A stretch of DNA of 64,000 nt from Luteirhabdus salina. Lineage in GTDB: Bacteria > Bacteroidota > Bacteroidia > Flavobacteriales > Flavobacteriaceae. The notes beneath the pieces were generated by a model. The model worked only from the letters and a program-made list of their open reading frames with translations. It searched no databases and was not told the origin of the DNA. The stretch is from assembly GCA_025384855.1 (NCBI GenBank), contig JALAHT010000004.1:189846-253845 (forward strand). The letters run 5' to 3'. Within the stretch, counting starts at the first letter, position 1; the number at the start of each line of letters is the position of its first letter. Below are positions 49,613-58,458 of the stretch, one piece after another. A program made the translations under genes and the position numbers.

Positions 49613-50359
49613 ATGTTAGCCACGGCCTTTTTATTCGGTTTATTGGGAAGCTTTCACTGCGTCGGTATGTGTGGGCCCATCGCCTTCTTATTACCCGTGG
49701 ACAGAAACAACCCGGTAAAGAAGATTGGTCAGTTGAGCTTATACCATGGTGGTCGATTGTTTGCCTATGCGCTAATAGGGTTGGTGTTCGGATTGGTCGG
49801 GAAGGGGCTAAACCTTTTCGGTTTACAACAGCAACTAACCATAGCTATAGGACTTTTGATGATAGTTCTGGTGCTGCTGCCGTATAAGCAACTCCAAAAA
49901 GTTTCGCTAGCCAAGCCTTTATACCGTATTATCGGAAAGGTGAAAAGCAACTTAGGGGCTGCCCTGAAAAAGAAGTCGCCTGATACTTTTCTAACCATCG
50001 GATTCCTAAACGGGTTTTTGCCATGTGGGTTAGTGTACATGGCGGTGTTTGGTGCCTTGGCAGTGGGGAATACTTGGGAAGGTAGCTTATATATGGTATT
50101 ATTTGGTGCAGGAACGATTCCGCTGATGACGACAGCCATTTACATTGGTAATTTCTTGAACGGACAGGTGCGGCAGCGCATTCGCAAAGCCATTCCAGTG
50201 TTTGTCGTTATTATTGGATGTCTTTTCGTATTACGTGGGTTGGGCTTGGGAATACCCTACGTTTCTCCTAAACCTATGCAGCCTACGATAGAAGCAAATT
50301 ATGAATGTCATAGTCCGACGATGGCCGACGTTCAGCCTACAAAAAATACTAACCTTTAA
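49613..50359 (+). CDS. TauE/SafE-DsbD-type membrane protein of the cco cluster
   Basis: 248 residues, about six helices. It has the start GLLGSFHCVGMCGPIAF and the mid-protein GFLNGFLPCGLVYMAVFG of the DsbD_2/SafE-like branch, with membrane cysteines that can handle thiols or copper. Homologues follow ccoG/ccoH in many genomes and are thought to aid copper supply to the oxidase. It ends with YECHSP and a hydrophilic tail. Unlike the exporter at 16887 it belongs to the oxygen-linked operon. Confidence 0.85.
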   Translation: MLATAFLFGLLGSFHCVGMCGPIAFLLPVDRNNPVKKIGQLSLYHGGRLFAYALIGLVFGLVGKGLNLFGLQQQLTIAIGLLMIVLVLLPYKQLQKVSLAKPLYRIIGKVKSNLGAALKKKSPDTFLTIGFLNGFLPCGLVYMAVFGALAVGNTWEGSLYMVLFGAGTIPLMTTAIYIGNFLNGQVRQRIRKAIPVFVVIIGCLFVLRGLGLGIPYVSPKPMQPTIEANYECHSPTMADVQPTKNTNL

Positions 50360-50370
50360 AATAATAAGAT

Positions 50371-50502
50371 ATGATACAGACAATAATTCCTTTGGTAGAT
50401 TGGGGCAATGGGGTGTTTATGATCGGTGTTTTTGCCGCCGTTGTAGTGTTGCTTTCGGTCATCGTATATAAGATGGTTGCCGGAGGTGGAAAGAAAGAAT
50501 AA
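50371..50502 (+). CDS. 43-residue single-helix membrane protein at the end of the cco cluster
   Basis: Reads MIQTIIPLVDWGNGVFMIGV, one helix, then YKMVAGGGKKE and TAA. It begins 11 bases after the previous stop and ends just before the operon terminator, so it is most likely translated. Similar very small subunits exist in several oxidases, but I cannot assign it. Confidence 0.6.
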   Translation: MIQTIIPLVDWGNGVFMIGVFAAVVVLLSVIVYKMVAGGGKKE

Positions 50503-50525
50503 TATAAGAGCTTAAATTGGTAAAG

Positions 50526-50557
50526 AAAAAGCCTCTCCGTTTTGGAAGGGCTTTTTT
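50526..50557. terminator. Terminator of the cco operon
   Basis: Stem AAAAAGCC/GGCTTTTT with additional inner pairing of CC/GG, then a T run. A-run on one side and T-run on the other allow use in both directions between the cco genes and ric. Confidence 0.8.
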
Positions 50558-50573
50558 CATACTTGAAGAAGGG

Positions 50574-51308
50574 TTAGTGCGACGATTTTCTCGTCAGTTT
50601 CTTTTCTAGTTCGAGTGCTTTGGGGTGAAGAATATTGTTTTCCAAATGAATATGAAGGTGAAGGTCTTCCTCAAACTCCGCTAGTTTATCGTACAACGCT
50701 CGAAACGTATTACAAGCGCCTTCCGGTGCTGTATAGTGGTTTGTAAGTCTGGCGATTTCCTTGAACAGGTTACCAGCTGTTTCATGTTCATCTTCCATCA
50801 TGGCAATCGGATTGGCAACTTCAACAAAATGGGGAATTTCCATTGGCATTCCTGTTTCACTTGCCAGGACCATCTTTTGGATGAAAGGAAAGAGAATCAA
50901 TTCTTCCTTCTTCATATGACTGCTTAGGTCGCCTGCTACGATTTTGAATAAGTTCAGTATTTCAATGGTTTCGGAATAGTGATGTCCATGTACCTTGGCC
51001 ACTTTTTCGGCATACTGCAATACCAACGGAATATTTTCCTCTACGTAAAGATGATGTACCGCTACAATATGTTCGATAAGGGCATCGAGCTTCCAATTGT
51101 TATAATCGTAATCGCCCACTACCGGAGCATCGAAATGCCTTAATTCTTCTAGTACTTTGGAATATTCAATTCCTTTTTTCTCACAGGCTTTTTTTACTGT
51201 AATCCCTCCGCCACAACAGAAATCAATTCCGTGTTTTTTAAAGATATGGGAAGCTTTGATATTGGTGGAAACTATTTCCGCGATGGTTTTTTCATCTGTA
51301 ATACTCAT
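50574..51308 (-). CDS. ric: Iron-sulfur cluster repair di-iron protein (RIC/YtfE/ScdA)
   Basis: 244 residues. N-terminal ScdA_N domain with DFCCGGG, then a hemerythrin-like bundle with histidines and glutamates in HIVAVHHLYVEENIP, HGHHYSE, HMKKEELILFPF and MMEDEHETAGN. The protein repairs iron-sulfur clusters damaged by nitric oxide or oxygen. It lies 16 bases after hemN on the same strand, so the Fnr-type promoter at 52708-52750 should serve both. Confidence 0.93.
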   Translation of the reverse strand: MSITDEKTIAEIVSTNIKASHIFKKHGIDFCCGGGITVKKACEKKGIEYSKVLEELRHFDAPVVGDYDYNNWKLDALIEHIVAVHHLYVEENIPLVLQYAEKVAKVHGHHYSETIEILNLFKIVAGDLSSHMKKEELILFPFIQKMVLASETGMPMEIPHFVEVANPIAMMEDEHETAGNLFKEIARLTNHYTAPEGACNTFRALYDKLAEFEEDLHLHIHLENNILHPKALELEKKLTRKSSH

Positions 51309-51324
51309 AATATGGGTTTTAGTA

Positions 51325-52689
51325 TCACACAGTCATCGAAAACAACTGTGTTTCGGGTTTGTTACGTTGTAATAATAGGTCGAATGCCATACAAGCATTT
51401 CGAACAAAGGGTCGACCTTTTTCGGTTATGCGAAGCGTTTTTGAATTTATCTGAAGCAGCCCATCTTCTTGCATTTCCTTAAGTTTTATTAACGAATCGG
51501 TTAATTCTGGAAACCAATCCTCGGGCGCAAACCAATCGGTTTTTAATTGGCACATAAGATTTAGAATATGGTGCCGTACCACAAGATCTTCATAGGATAG
51601 TATGTGGCCGCGATATAGCGGAAAATTACCTTCTTCGATCATGGCTTGGTATTCTTCTACGACCTTTACGTTCTGACCGAAGCCATACCAGCTATCGCCG
51701 ATGGCAGAAACGCCAAGTCCAATCATCATTTGGGTTTTGGATGACGTATAGCCCATAAAATTTCGGTGGATGGTATTGGCCTCGATAGCTTTATAAAGCG
51801 AATCGGAGGGAAGTGCAAAATGATCCATGCCGATTTCGATATAACCGGCCTCCAACAACATCTTTTTTCCGATTTCGTATTGTGCTCGCTTTTCTGAAGC
51901 TGAAGGAAGATCTTCATCCTTAAAACCGCGTTGTCCATTTCCTTTAATCCATGGCACATGGGCATAGCTGTAGAATGCAATACGATCGGGCATCAATTCC
52001 TTGGTGCGTTCGATGGTGTGAATGATATGTTCCTTGGTTTGGAACGGTAGGCCGAAAATAATATCATGGCCTACGGAAGTAAAGCCCGCCTTTCGTGAAT
52101 TGTCGGTTGCCGCCTTTACATTTTCGAAGGGTTGGATGCGATGAATCGCTTTTTGAACGCTTTCGTTATAATCCTGAACCCCATAGCTAACGCGATTGAA
52201 TCCGAGCGATGCTAACGTTTCCAAGTGTTCGAGGGTTGTGTTGTTTGGATGTCCCTCAAAGCTTAATTCTGCTTTCGGTGTCTTAATTGCCTTTTTGAAG
52301 ATCCCGTCGATTAATGCTTTTAGGTTTTCAGCTGAAAAGAAAGTAGGGGTGCCGCCACCAAGGTGTAATTCTTGAATTACGGGTGTTTCATCAAAAACGT
52401 CACAATACAACTCCCATTCCTTCAGTACCGATTCGAGATAGGGGGTTTCCACGCCATGGTTTTTGGTGATGCGTTTGTTACAGCCGCAAAAGGTGCAAAG
52501 ACTTTCACAGAAGGGAAGGTGAATATAAATACTGATGCCTTCCGAAGCATTTGTTTCTGAAAAGCTTCGCTGTAGGCTATGGATGTATTTTTCGGTTGAA
52601 AAGGATGTGGCATCCCAATAGGGAACGGTAGGATAGCTCGTATAGCGAGGTCCGGCCACGTTGTATTTTTGCACTAAGGGAGTCGTCAT
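51325..52689 (-). CDS. hemN: Oxygen-independent coproporphyrinogen III oxidase
   Basis: 454 residues starting MTTPLVQKYNVAGPRYTSYP. A longer in-frame ATG at 52773 would cross the promoter and was rejected. The radical-SAM cluster is CESLCTFCGC, followed by ELHLGGGTPTF. HemN makes protoporphyrinogen IX without oxygen, supplying haem for the cbb3 oxidase at low oxygen. Length and motifs fit HemN proper, not HemW. Confidence 0.93.
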   Translation of the reverse strand: MTTPLVQKYNVAGPRYTSYPTVPYWDATSFSTEKYIHSLQRSFSETNASEGISIYIHLPFCESLCTFCGCNKRITKNHGVETPYLESVLKEWELYCDVFDETPVIQELHLGGGTPTFFSAENLKALIDGIFKKAIKTPKAELSFEGHPNNTTLEHLETLASLGFNRVSYGVQDYNESVQKAIHRIQPFENVKAATDNSRKAGFTSVGHDIIFGLPFQTKEHIIHTIERTKELMPDRIAFYSYAHVPWIKGNGQRGFKDEDLPSASEKRAQYEIGKKMLLEAGYIEIGMDHFALPSDSLYKAIEANTIHRNFMGYTSSKTQMMIGLGVSAIGDSWYGFGQNVKVVEEYQAMIEEGNFPLYRGHILSYEDLVVRHHILNLMCQLKTDWFAPEDWFPELTDSLIKLKEMQEDGLLQINSKTLRITEKGRPFVRNACMAFDLLLQRNKPETQLFSMTV

Positions 52690-52707
52690 CTTCAAGAATC
52701 TTTCAGG

Positions 52708-52750
52708 CAAAGGTAACCGTGAAGCCTTTGGTTGAAAATGACATCGGTCA
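52708..52750 (-). promoter_or_regulatory. Fnr-type operator-promoter of hemN-ric
   Basis: On the minus strand, TGAC-cgat-GTCA (52750-52739) and a perfect box TAccTTTG (52715-52708), centre-to-box-end 36.5. The ATG is 19 bases on. The site lies in the 128-base divergent gap with the gene at 52818. Confidence 0.78.
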
Positions 52751-52817
52751 GTTGGAAGCGGTGTGCATCTCAATTAAAAAATAGCTACATTTCATTTTCA
52801 AATTAAAAAACAAAGAC

Positions 52818-53348
52818 ATGAATAAATTGTTAGGAATTGGATCGAGGATCGAGCATTCCGAATATGGAAAAGGAGTTATTACGAATGTAGCATCCAATAT
52901 GTACTGGGTTACATTTATCGACCGTGGTTTGGAGACTTTGGAATTGGATGCCGATTTCGAGGTAATAGAAGCTTCGGAAGACGATTTGGATACGGTGAGT
53001 TTTTATGAAGTAGAGCGAAGTTTACGTCAAATTTTAAAAAAGTGGAGCGATGTTAGTGAAGTCACGCCGATTGCCGATAAGTACAAAGGAGGCACCTTGG
53101 TATTGAAACCGAAGGATTCGAGTCTTTCCGATAAGGAAATCCCGATCGATACGTTTTTCCACAAAATTACGATGTTACGCGACCGACTTCGGGTGATGGA
53201 ACAAAGAATTAATAGCCATAAAACGTTGGAAGAATCGGAGAAGATAGATTTACAGCAATATATAACACGTTGCTATGGAAGTTTGACAACCTTCAACGTT
53301 TTATTTGCGAACAAGTCGCAGCATTTTAAAGGAGAGAGCAAACGATAG
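52818..53348 (+). CDS. Conserved flavobacterial protein with SH3/Tudor-like N-terminus, unknown function
   Basis: 176 residues. The N-terminal GIGSRIEHSEYGKGVI...YWVTFIDRG matches small SH3-like (UvrD/CarD-type Tudor) folds that bind nucleic-acid partners. The rest is helical with a likely coiled coil (RDRLRVMEQRINSHKTLEES). A box TAcaTTTC at 52786-52793 may be its promoter. No enzyme motif. Faces hemN across a divergent region. Confidence 0.75.
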   Translation: MNKLLGIGSRIEHSEYGKGVITNVASNMYWVTFIDRGLETLELDADFEVIEASEDDLDTVSFYEVERSLRQILKKWSDVSEVTPIADKYKGGTLVLKPKDSSLSDKEIPIDTFFHKITMLRDRLRVMEQRINSHKTLEESEKIDLQQYITRCYGSLTTFNVLFANKSQHFKGESKR

Positions 53349-53379
53349 GAAAACCAATGAAATTATCAAAATCAAAAAA

Positions 53380-53403
53380 GCCGCCCTTTTTGGGGCGGCT
53401 TTT
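53380..53403. terminator. Bidirectional terminator between convergent genes
   Basis: GCCGCCC (53380-53386) and GGGCGGC (53393-53399) around a short loop, with A run before and T run after. Confidence 0.85.
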
Positions 53404-53444
53404 GGCTAACTCAAATAAATCTGGAGAGTTAGATGAATGTTGCG

Positions 53445-55022
53445 TTAGTTGTTTACATCCCAAAATAATGGACTGAAAATCGTGTCTCCATTTTCAAGAC
53501 CAGATACGGCATCTGCACGATTTGAACCATTTAGCGTTTGCAATACTACTGGGTATGCAATTCTAAAAGGTAAAGTATTGATATCAACCCCAGGTTCAAA
53601 AATATAAGAGTCAATCTCACTTTCTGCTGCTTGATTGGGGGGTAATACATACTCATCGCCTGGCAACAACAATGTGCTCGGGAATCCAGTTCTTCTGAAT
53701 TCCGCCCAAGATTCATGCGGTTGCATATAGAGCGCTACGTATTTTTGGTTTAGCACTGTTTCTTCTGTAGCTGCTGGCAGGTTACTAACAAAATCGTCAA
53801 CTTCACCTGAAGCAACACCCCAGCGTTCCATAGAAGCTCTTACACCATTTTCATACTGAGTTTGATCCCAGTTGTTATGTTCTGATAGTATAAAAGCTAC
53901 TTCTGCGTACTCCATAAACACTTCGCCATAGTCTGGTCTCAAGACCTTACTACTTGGAAACGAGTAGGATGTGAATTCCAATGAATTTGCTTGAACAAAG
54001 GCATATGGCACTCCAATATAGTCTTCATAGTCCGAACTTTCTTCATAATCATCATTCTTGATATCGTTAATGCTAGCATTAATAGGTGCTGCCATTTCAA
54101 ACAACCTAGGATCTGGGCCAAAGCTACCAGTTTCCCCTTTTAGTAGATCGACAAAAGGTGCAGCTACTGCAAAGTCTGTTCGATCGATAAAGGCAATCCA
54201 AAATGGAGATGCTGTAGCATCTGCCGTTTCATAAGGTTGAATAGCGTTATCTGCATTCGAGTCGAAAACACCTGCTGCGATCGCTTCATTGATGGCTTGA
54301 TTTGCAGTTCCTGGATCGACTTCTCTAAGTCGATTGGCAACTCTCAATATTAAAGAATTCGCAAATTTCTTCCATTTCACGGCATCGCCTTGAAAGATGT
54401 TATCTCCAGAGATAAATACGGACTCTGATTCTACAATCATATCTGATGCTTCTCTCAATTCTTTCAAGATATCCATATAGATCTCTTCTTGGGTAGCAAA
54501 TACTGGCGAAAGGTTTTCGTCAATATTCAATGCTTGAAAATTAGGATTATCGCTACCATAAGAATAGTAAGGTACATCTCCGAATGTATCGGTCAGTTTG
54601 TGAAAAATATACGACAACATTATTCGCGATGCCGCTATTTGATTATTGTTGTTTCCTACGGTTGCAACTTGTTCGCTTGTTGCGGGATCGACATTCAAAT
54701 CGATAATAGATTTGAATTCTGTAGCTACTAGGTACGAGTTTGTGTAGATACTTTCTGCAGAAGTTTCTCTGTAGAGGTATCGGTCCTCATCTGCGTAGCT
54801 ATTTTGCCCCCAATATTGCATCCAAGGCAAGGTAAGTCGTCCCGAGTTAAAATCGTCCCTCATGAAATCGGTATACTGCTTTGTTGCACCATTAAAAATG
54901 GTATTGGTAAGCACGAAATCCGGTTCATTTGGATTTTCATTATAGTTTGAAAGGTCATCGCTACAGGAATTGAGTCCTATGGCAACGAACATCGTTAGGG
55001 TTAGATATATTATCTTTTTCAT
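53445..55022 (-). CDS. SusD/RagB-family nutrient-binding lipoprotein
   Basis: 525 residues. Lipoprotein signal MKKIIYLTLTMFVAIGLNSC (C20). The N-terminal NENPNEPDFVLTNTIF and LPWMQYWGQNSYADEDRY are typical of the SusD-like_2 branch, with TPR helices throughout. It sits on the cell surface as lid of the SusC transporter. It starts 6 bases after susC. Branch 2 members often bind peptides or unusual glycans; no nearby hydrolase identifies the substrate. Confidence 0.92.
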   Translation of the reverse strand: MKKIIYLTLTMFVAIGLNSCSDDLSNYNENPNEPDFVLTNTIFNGATKQYTDFMRDDFNSGRLTLPWMQYWGQNSYADEDRYLYRETSAESIYTNSYLVATEFKSIIDLNVDPATSEQVATVGNNNNQIAASRIMLSYIFHKLTDTFGDVPYYSYGSDNPNFQALNIDENLSPVFATQEEIYMDILKELREASDMIVESESVFISGDNIFQGDAVKWKKFANSLILRVANRLREVDPGTANQAINEAIAAGVFDSNADNAIQPYETADATASPFWIAFIDRTDFAVAAPFVDLLKGETGSFGPDPRLFEMAAPINASINDIKNDDYEESSDYEDYIGVPYAFVQANSLEFTSYSFPSSKVLRPDYGEVFMEYAEVAFILSEHNNWDQTQYENGVRASMERWGVASGEVDDFVSNLPAATEETVLNQKYVALYMQPHESWAEFRRTGFPSTLLLPGDEYVLPPNQAAESEIDSYIFEPGVDINTLPFRIAYPVVLQTLNGSNRADAVSGLENGDTIFSPLFWDVNN

Positions 55023-55028
55023 CGTTGT

Positions 55029-58000
55029 TTAAAATTTGAGTTCTACATTAAATCCAATTGATCGTGTAGATGGCAATGAACCACCTTCAGAACCTTGGAT
55101 ATTTCCACTACCGGAAGTAGCAACTTCTGGATCGAAATTTTCGTTATCCAGTCCCCAAACAAATAGGTTTCTACCAAAAACTGATAGTCTTGCTTGGGCA
55201 ATATCGCCTAACCATTTACTTGGTAATGTATAGCCCAATGTCACTTCTCTAAGCTTGATGTAATCGGCATCGAATACATTTTGAGCATCATTACCAAAGA
55301 AGTAATCCTGTCCTTCGCGTTGGGCAGAAATCACGGTAGTATTTGGAGCAGTATTAGTAACGGTGTATGTTCCATCATCATTATAAGTAACGTCTCCAGT
55401 TACACCATCCAATATGACTCCGTCTTCACGTTTGTTATTAGCTGCGGTTTGTGCTAGTATACCTGAATAGTTACCCCAGATATTGGTCAAGGATCTATAT
55501 ACGCCTCCTTCTTGTATATCCACTAAGAAACTTAATTCGATTCCTTTGTAGGAGAGAGAGTTTCGAATACCCATGTTATAATCGGGTAATACAGATCCTA
55601 AGTTCTCTACATTTTGGGTTTCTAGATAGGTGCCGTCTGGTCCCACAACTTTATTTCCGTTATCGTCATAAACAAAATTGGTACCTCTAATTACACCATA
55701 AGGCTCTCCAACAACAGCGTTTAACGTAACGCCGTTAAAAGGGAAGCGAGCCAATTCCAACGATTCAACATCATCAATTAAGGACAACAATTCGTTTTCA
55801 TTCTTGGCAAAATTCCAAGTAATGTCCCAGGTAAAATCCTCTGTTTCTATCGGAACGATATTTACTAATGCTTCAATACCTCTATTTTCCAAAGAACCAG
55901 CGTTAACGAATGTACCGGTATAACCTGTTGATGCGCCTACTTGTACTGGCGTAATCAAGTCCGTGGTTTTTTCGTTATAATAAGTCAAATCGAAAGTTAC
56001 TCTATTTTTTAACAACGCCATTTCCAAACCAACTTCCCAAGTATCCTTAAATTCTGGCGAGAGATCTGGGTTTAGTCTTAGGTTATCATTTTCAAACTGA
56101 ATATTCCCTTGGAATGCTCCTAAACTTTGGAATGTATTGACCAATCGATAGGCATCGGTATCACTACCAACTTTCGCCCAACCCCCTCGAAGTTTACCGA
56201 AGGAAAGCCAGTCGGCATCGATTAATTGTGAAAATACCAAACTACCACTTACAGATGGATAAAAATATGAGTTGTTATCTTCTGGTAAGGTGGAAGACCA
56301 GTCATTACGTCCTGTAACTGTTAGGTATGCGATTCCATCGTATCCTATATCAACAGAACCGAATACACTGTTTACTCTCTTACGAGAATCGAAATCATCA
56401 ACAGCTGGATCGTCAGTAGAGTTATTTAAGTTATAAGTGCCCGGAGTGGCTAATCCACCTCTGGTATTTCCATTAATTCGGTGAAATTCCTCATCACGAC
56501 GGTTCGTACCTACAAACGAATTTAGACTTAATTTATCATCAAGGAATGATGTGTTATAGTGAAGTCTTGCTTCATAGTTCAATTCTTGGTAGTTTCTGTC
56601 GCTTTCACTAAACGATGATTGCGCTTGCGAACCTACTGCTACTCGTTCTTCGATACGAAGATTATAGGTGTCACCGTAAATTTTACCAGTAACATACAAT
56701 CCATCCGTAATATCAAATTGTGCTCCTACATTTCCATATAGACGAGATCTCTTATCTTCAGCAATGTTCTCGTAAATTGTCCAATATGGATTGTCGGTAT
56801 ACCGTGGTGTTGGGTCCAATGCGCTTACACGGTTCCATGTTCGTTGTCTACCAGAAGGTAGTTTATAGCGTTTTAATCTTTCGTAATCCAATTGTGTTTG
56901 TCCGAATTGGAAAAACTGTAAAATAAGGCTATTAGAGCCATAACCAACTTCAGGACGGTTAAATCCTTCAGTTATCGTATAGTTAACACCCGCATCAACT
57001 CTTAGTCGGTCATTTAATTGTGACGAACCGTTAAAGTTTACAGAATTTTTATCTAAACTTGAATTGGGAACAATTCCTTGAGTTTGAGTATTGTTAATGG
57101 ACAATCTCATATTTGATTTCTCCGTTCCTTGTGAAAAGGAAACGCCGTTGTTAAACGATATACCTGTATTAAAGAAATCCTCTCTGTCATTTTTTGGGTA
57201 TTTCCATTCCCTCGGCACCAAATAATCTTCCTCTATTTCAGGATCCAATGCATCCCAGTGCAATACTTGCTGACCGTTATAGCGCGGTCCCCAAGATTCG
57301 TCGGTAGCATAGTCTACAACCTGGTACTCTGTTCCATTAATAACTTGCGTATTAAAATTAGATTGTTCAATCGTAGCAGGATTACCTGCACCACCACCAT
57401 ACAGTTTCTGTACTTCAGGAATAATGTTAACCGATTCGAAAGTTACACCGGAATTAAAAATAATTTCAGCTTTACCTTCTTTACCAGACTTAGTCGTAAT
57501 AAGAATTACACCATTAGCGGCTCTGGAACCATATAATGCAGATGCAGCACCACCTTTTAAAACGTTGATGCTTTCTACATCATCAGGGTTCACATCAAAA
57601 CCTGCATCACCATAATCACGGCCTCCGCCACCAGTCTGTGTGCTAGCAGAATTGTAGTTCGAGTTATCTAATGGAATTCCGTCTACTACAATAAGTGGTC
57701 TGTTTTCCTGAGTAATAGAACTCGCTCCACGTAGTAGGATTCGTGTTGAACCTCCAAGTGAACCGGTAGGGTTGCTAATTTGAACACCTGCTACTTTACC
57801 AGATAAGGAATTAAGAGCATTCGAGTTCCTTGTTGCGGTAAGCTCTTCCGATTCTACTTGTTGTGCAGAATATCCAAGCGATTTCTTTTCTCTTGAAATA
57901 CCCAAAGCAGTTACTACAACTGTTTCCAATTCTTCACCTTGTTCTAGGGTTACATCGATGGTGTTGCTTGTACCAACATTAACTTCTTTTGGCGTAAACC

Positions 58001-58229
58001 CGATATAACTAAAGACAAGGGTTTCTCCTTGCGATGCTTCAATGGCATAATTACCATCAAAATCGGTTTGGGCACCTGTTGAAGTGCCCTTTACTAAAAT
58101 GTTCACACCCAAGAGTGGAACACCTGAATCGTCCGTTACTGTACCTGTTATCGTCTCTTCTTGGGCAAATCCAATTTGACCCACGAGAAAAGTAAACAGC
58201 GTTAACAGCAGTTTAAATTTTTGTCTCAT
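55029..58229 (-). CDS. SusC/RagA-family TonB-linked outer-membrane transporter
   Basis: 1066 residues starting MRQKFKLLLTLFTFLVGQIG; an ATG nine codons upstream overlaps the promoter. Signal ends near FAQ. A carboxypeptidase-D-like domain (TGTVTDDSGVPLLGVNILVKG), a TonB-box region, the plug with VEGIPLDN-like VDGIPLDNSNYN and ALYGSRAANGVILITTK, and a 22-strand barrel ending in VELKF follow. It imports the ligand captured by the SusD partner. No sigma/anti-sigma pair is next to it. Confidence 0.94.
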   Translation of the reverse strand: MRQKFKLLLTLFTFLVGQIGFAQEETITGTVTDDSGVPLLGVNILVKGTSTGAQTDFDGNYAIEASQGETLVFSYIGFTPKEVNVGTSNTIDVTLEQGEELETVVVTALGISREKKSLGYSAQQVESEELTATRNSNALNSLSGKVAGVQISNPTGSLGGSTRILLRGASSITQENRPLIVVDGIPLDNSNYNSASTQTGGGGRDYGDAGFDVNPDDVESINVLKGGAASALYGSRAANGVILITTKSGKEGKAEIIFNSGVTFESVNIIPEVQKLYGGGAGNPATIEQSNFNTQVINGTEYQVVDYATDESWGPRYNGQQVLHWDALDPEIEEDYLVPREWKYPKNDREDFFNTGISFNNGVSFSQGTEKSNMRLSINNTQTQGIVPNSSLDKNSVNFNGSSQLNDRLRVDAGVNYTITEGFNRPEVGYGSNSLILQFFQFGQTQLDYERLKRYKLPSGRQRTWNRVSALDPTPRYTDNPYWTIYENIAEDKRSRLYGNVGAQFDITDGLYVTGKIYGDTYNLRIEERVAVGSQAQSSFSESDRNYQELNYEARLHYNTSFLDDKLSLNSFVGTNRRDEEFHRINGNTRGGLATPGTYNLNNSTDDPAVDDFDSRKRVNSVFGSVDIGYDGIAYLTVTGRNDWSSTLPEDNNSYFYPSVSGSLVFSQLIDADWLSFGKLRGGWAKVGSDTDAYRLVNTFQSLGAFQGNIQFENDNLRLNPDLSPEFKDTWEVGLEMALLKNRVTFDLTYYNEKTTDLITPVQVGASTGYTGTFVNAGSLENRGIEALVNIVPIETEDFTWDITWNFAKNENELLSLIDDVESLELARFPFNGVTLNAVVGEPYGVIRGTNFVYDDNGNKVVGPDGTYLETQNVENLGSVLPDYNMGIRNSLSYKGIELSFLVDIQEGGVYRSLTNIWGNYSGILAQTAANNKREDGVILDGVTGDVTYNDDGTYTVTNTAPNTTVISAQREGQDYFFGNDAQNVFDADYIKLREVTLGYTLPSKWLGDIAQARLSVFGRNLFVWGLDNENFDPEVATSGSGNIQGSEGGSLPSTRSIGFNVELKF

Positions 58230-58255
58230 ATGTGTATTTTTTGTTAAGCTTACCA

Positions 58256-58263
58256 CAAAGCTA
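58256..58263 (-). promoter_or_regulatory. -7 box of the susCD operon
   Basis: Minus-strand TAgcTTTG, a perfect match to TAnnTTTG, 27 bases before the SusC ATG. It supports the start at 58229. Confidence 0.65.
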
Positions 58264-58458
58264 GGAATGCACTCCCGAACCTGAGGGCGTCCGCTGTTAA
58301 AGGTTTTGTAAAACGTATGTTAAAGATGTTAAAGGATTTCCTGAGCTTTTTTCAGTTGTCATAGTTATCCGATTGATATTAGGGAATTTATCCTCTAATT
58401 ATCTGATTGCGTAAGGATATTCAAATAATTTATATCTTTCCGATTCCAATTTTCCCAA
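58264..58458. other. Divergent intergenic region between susC and the peptidase gene
   Basis: Contains three direct copies of GTTAAAG (58296-58302, 58319-58325, 58328-58334) upstream of the susC box and a box TAtcTTTC at 58433-58440 before the peptidase gene. No gene seen. Confidence 0.45.

Noticed and set aside
52712-52718. GGTAACC near hemN as another GTAAC-type operator
   Set aside because: It lacks the second half-site at a 4-base spacing and overlaps the -7 box itself; the TGAC palindrome upstream explains the promoter.
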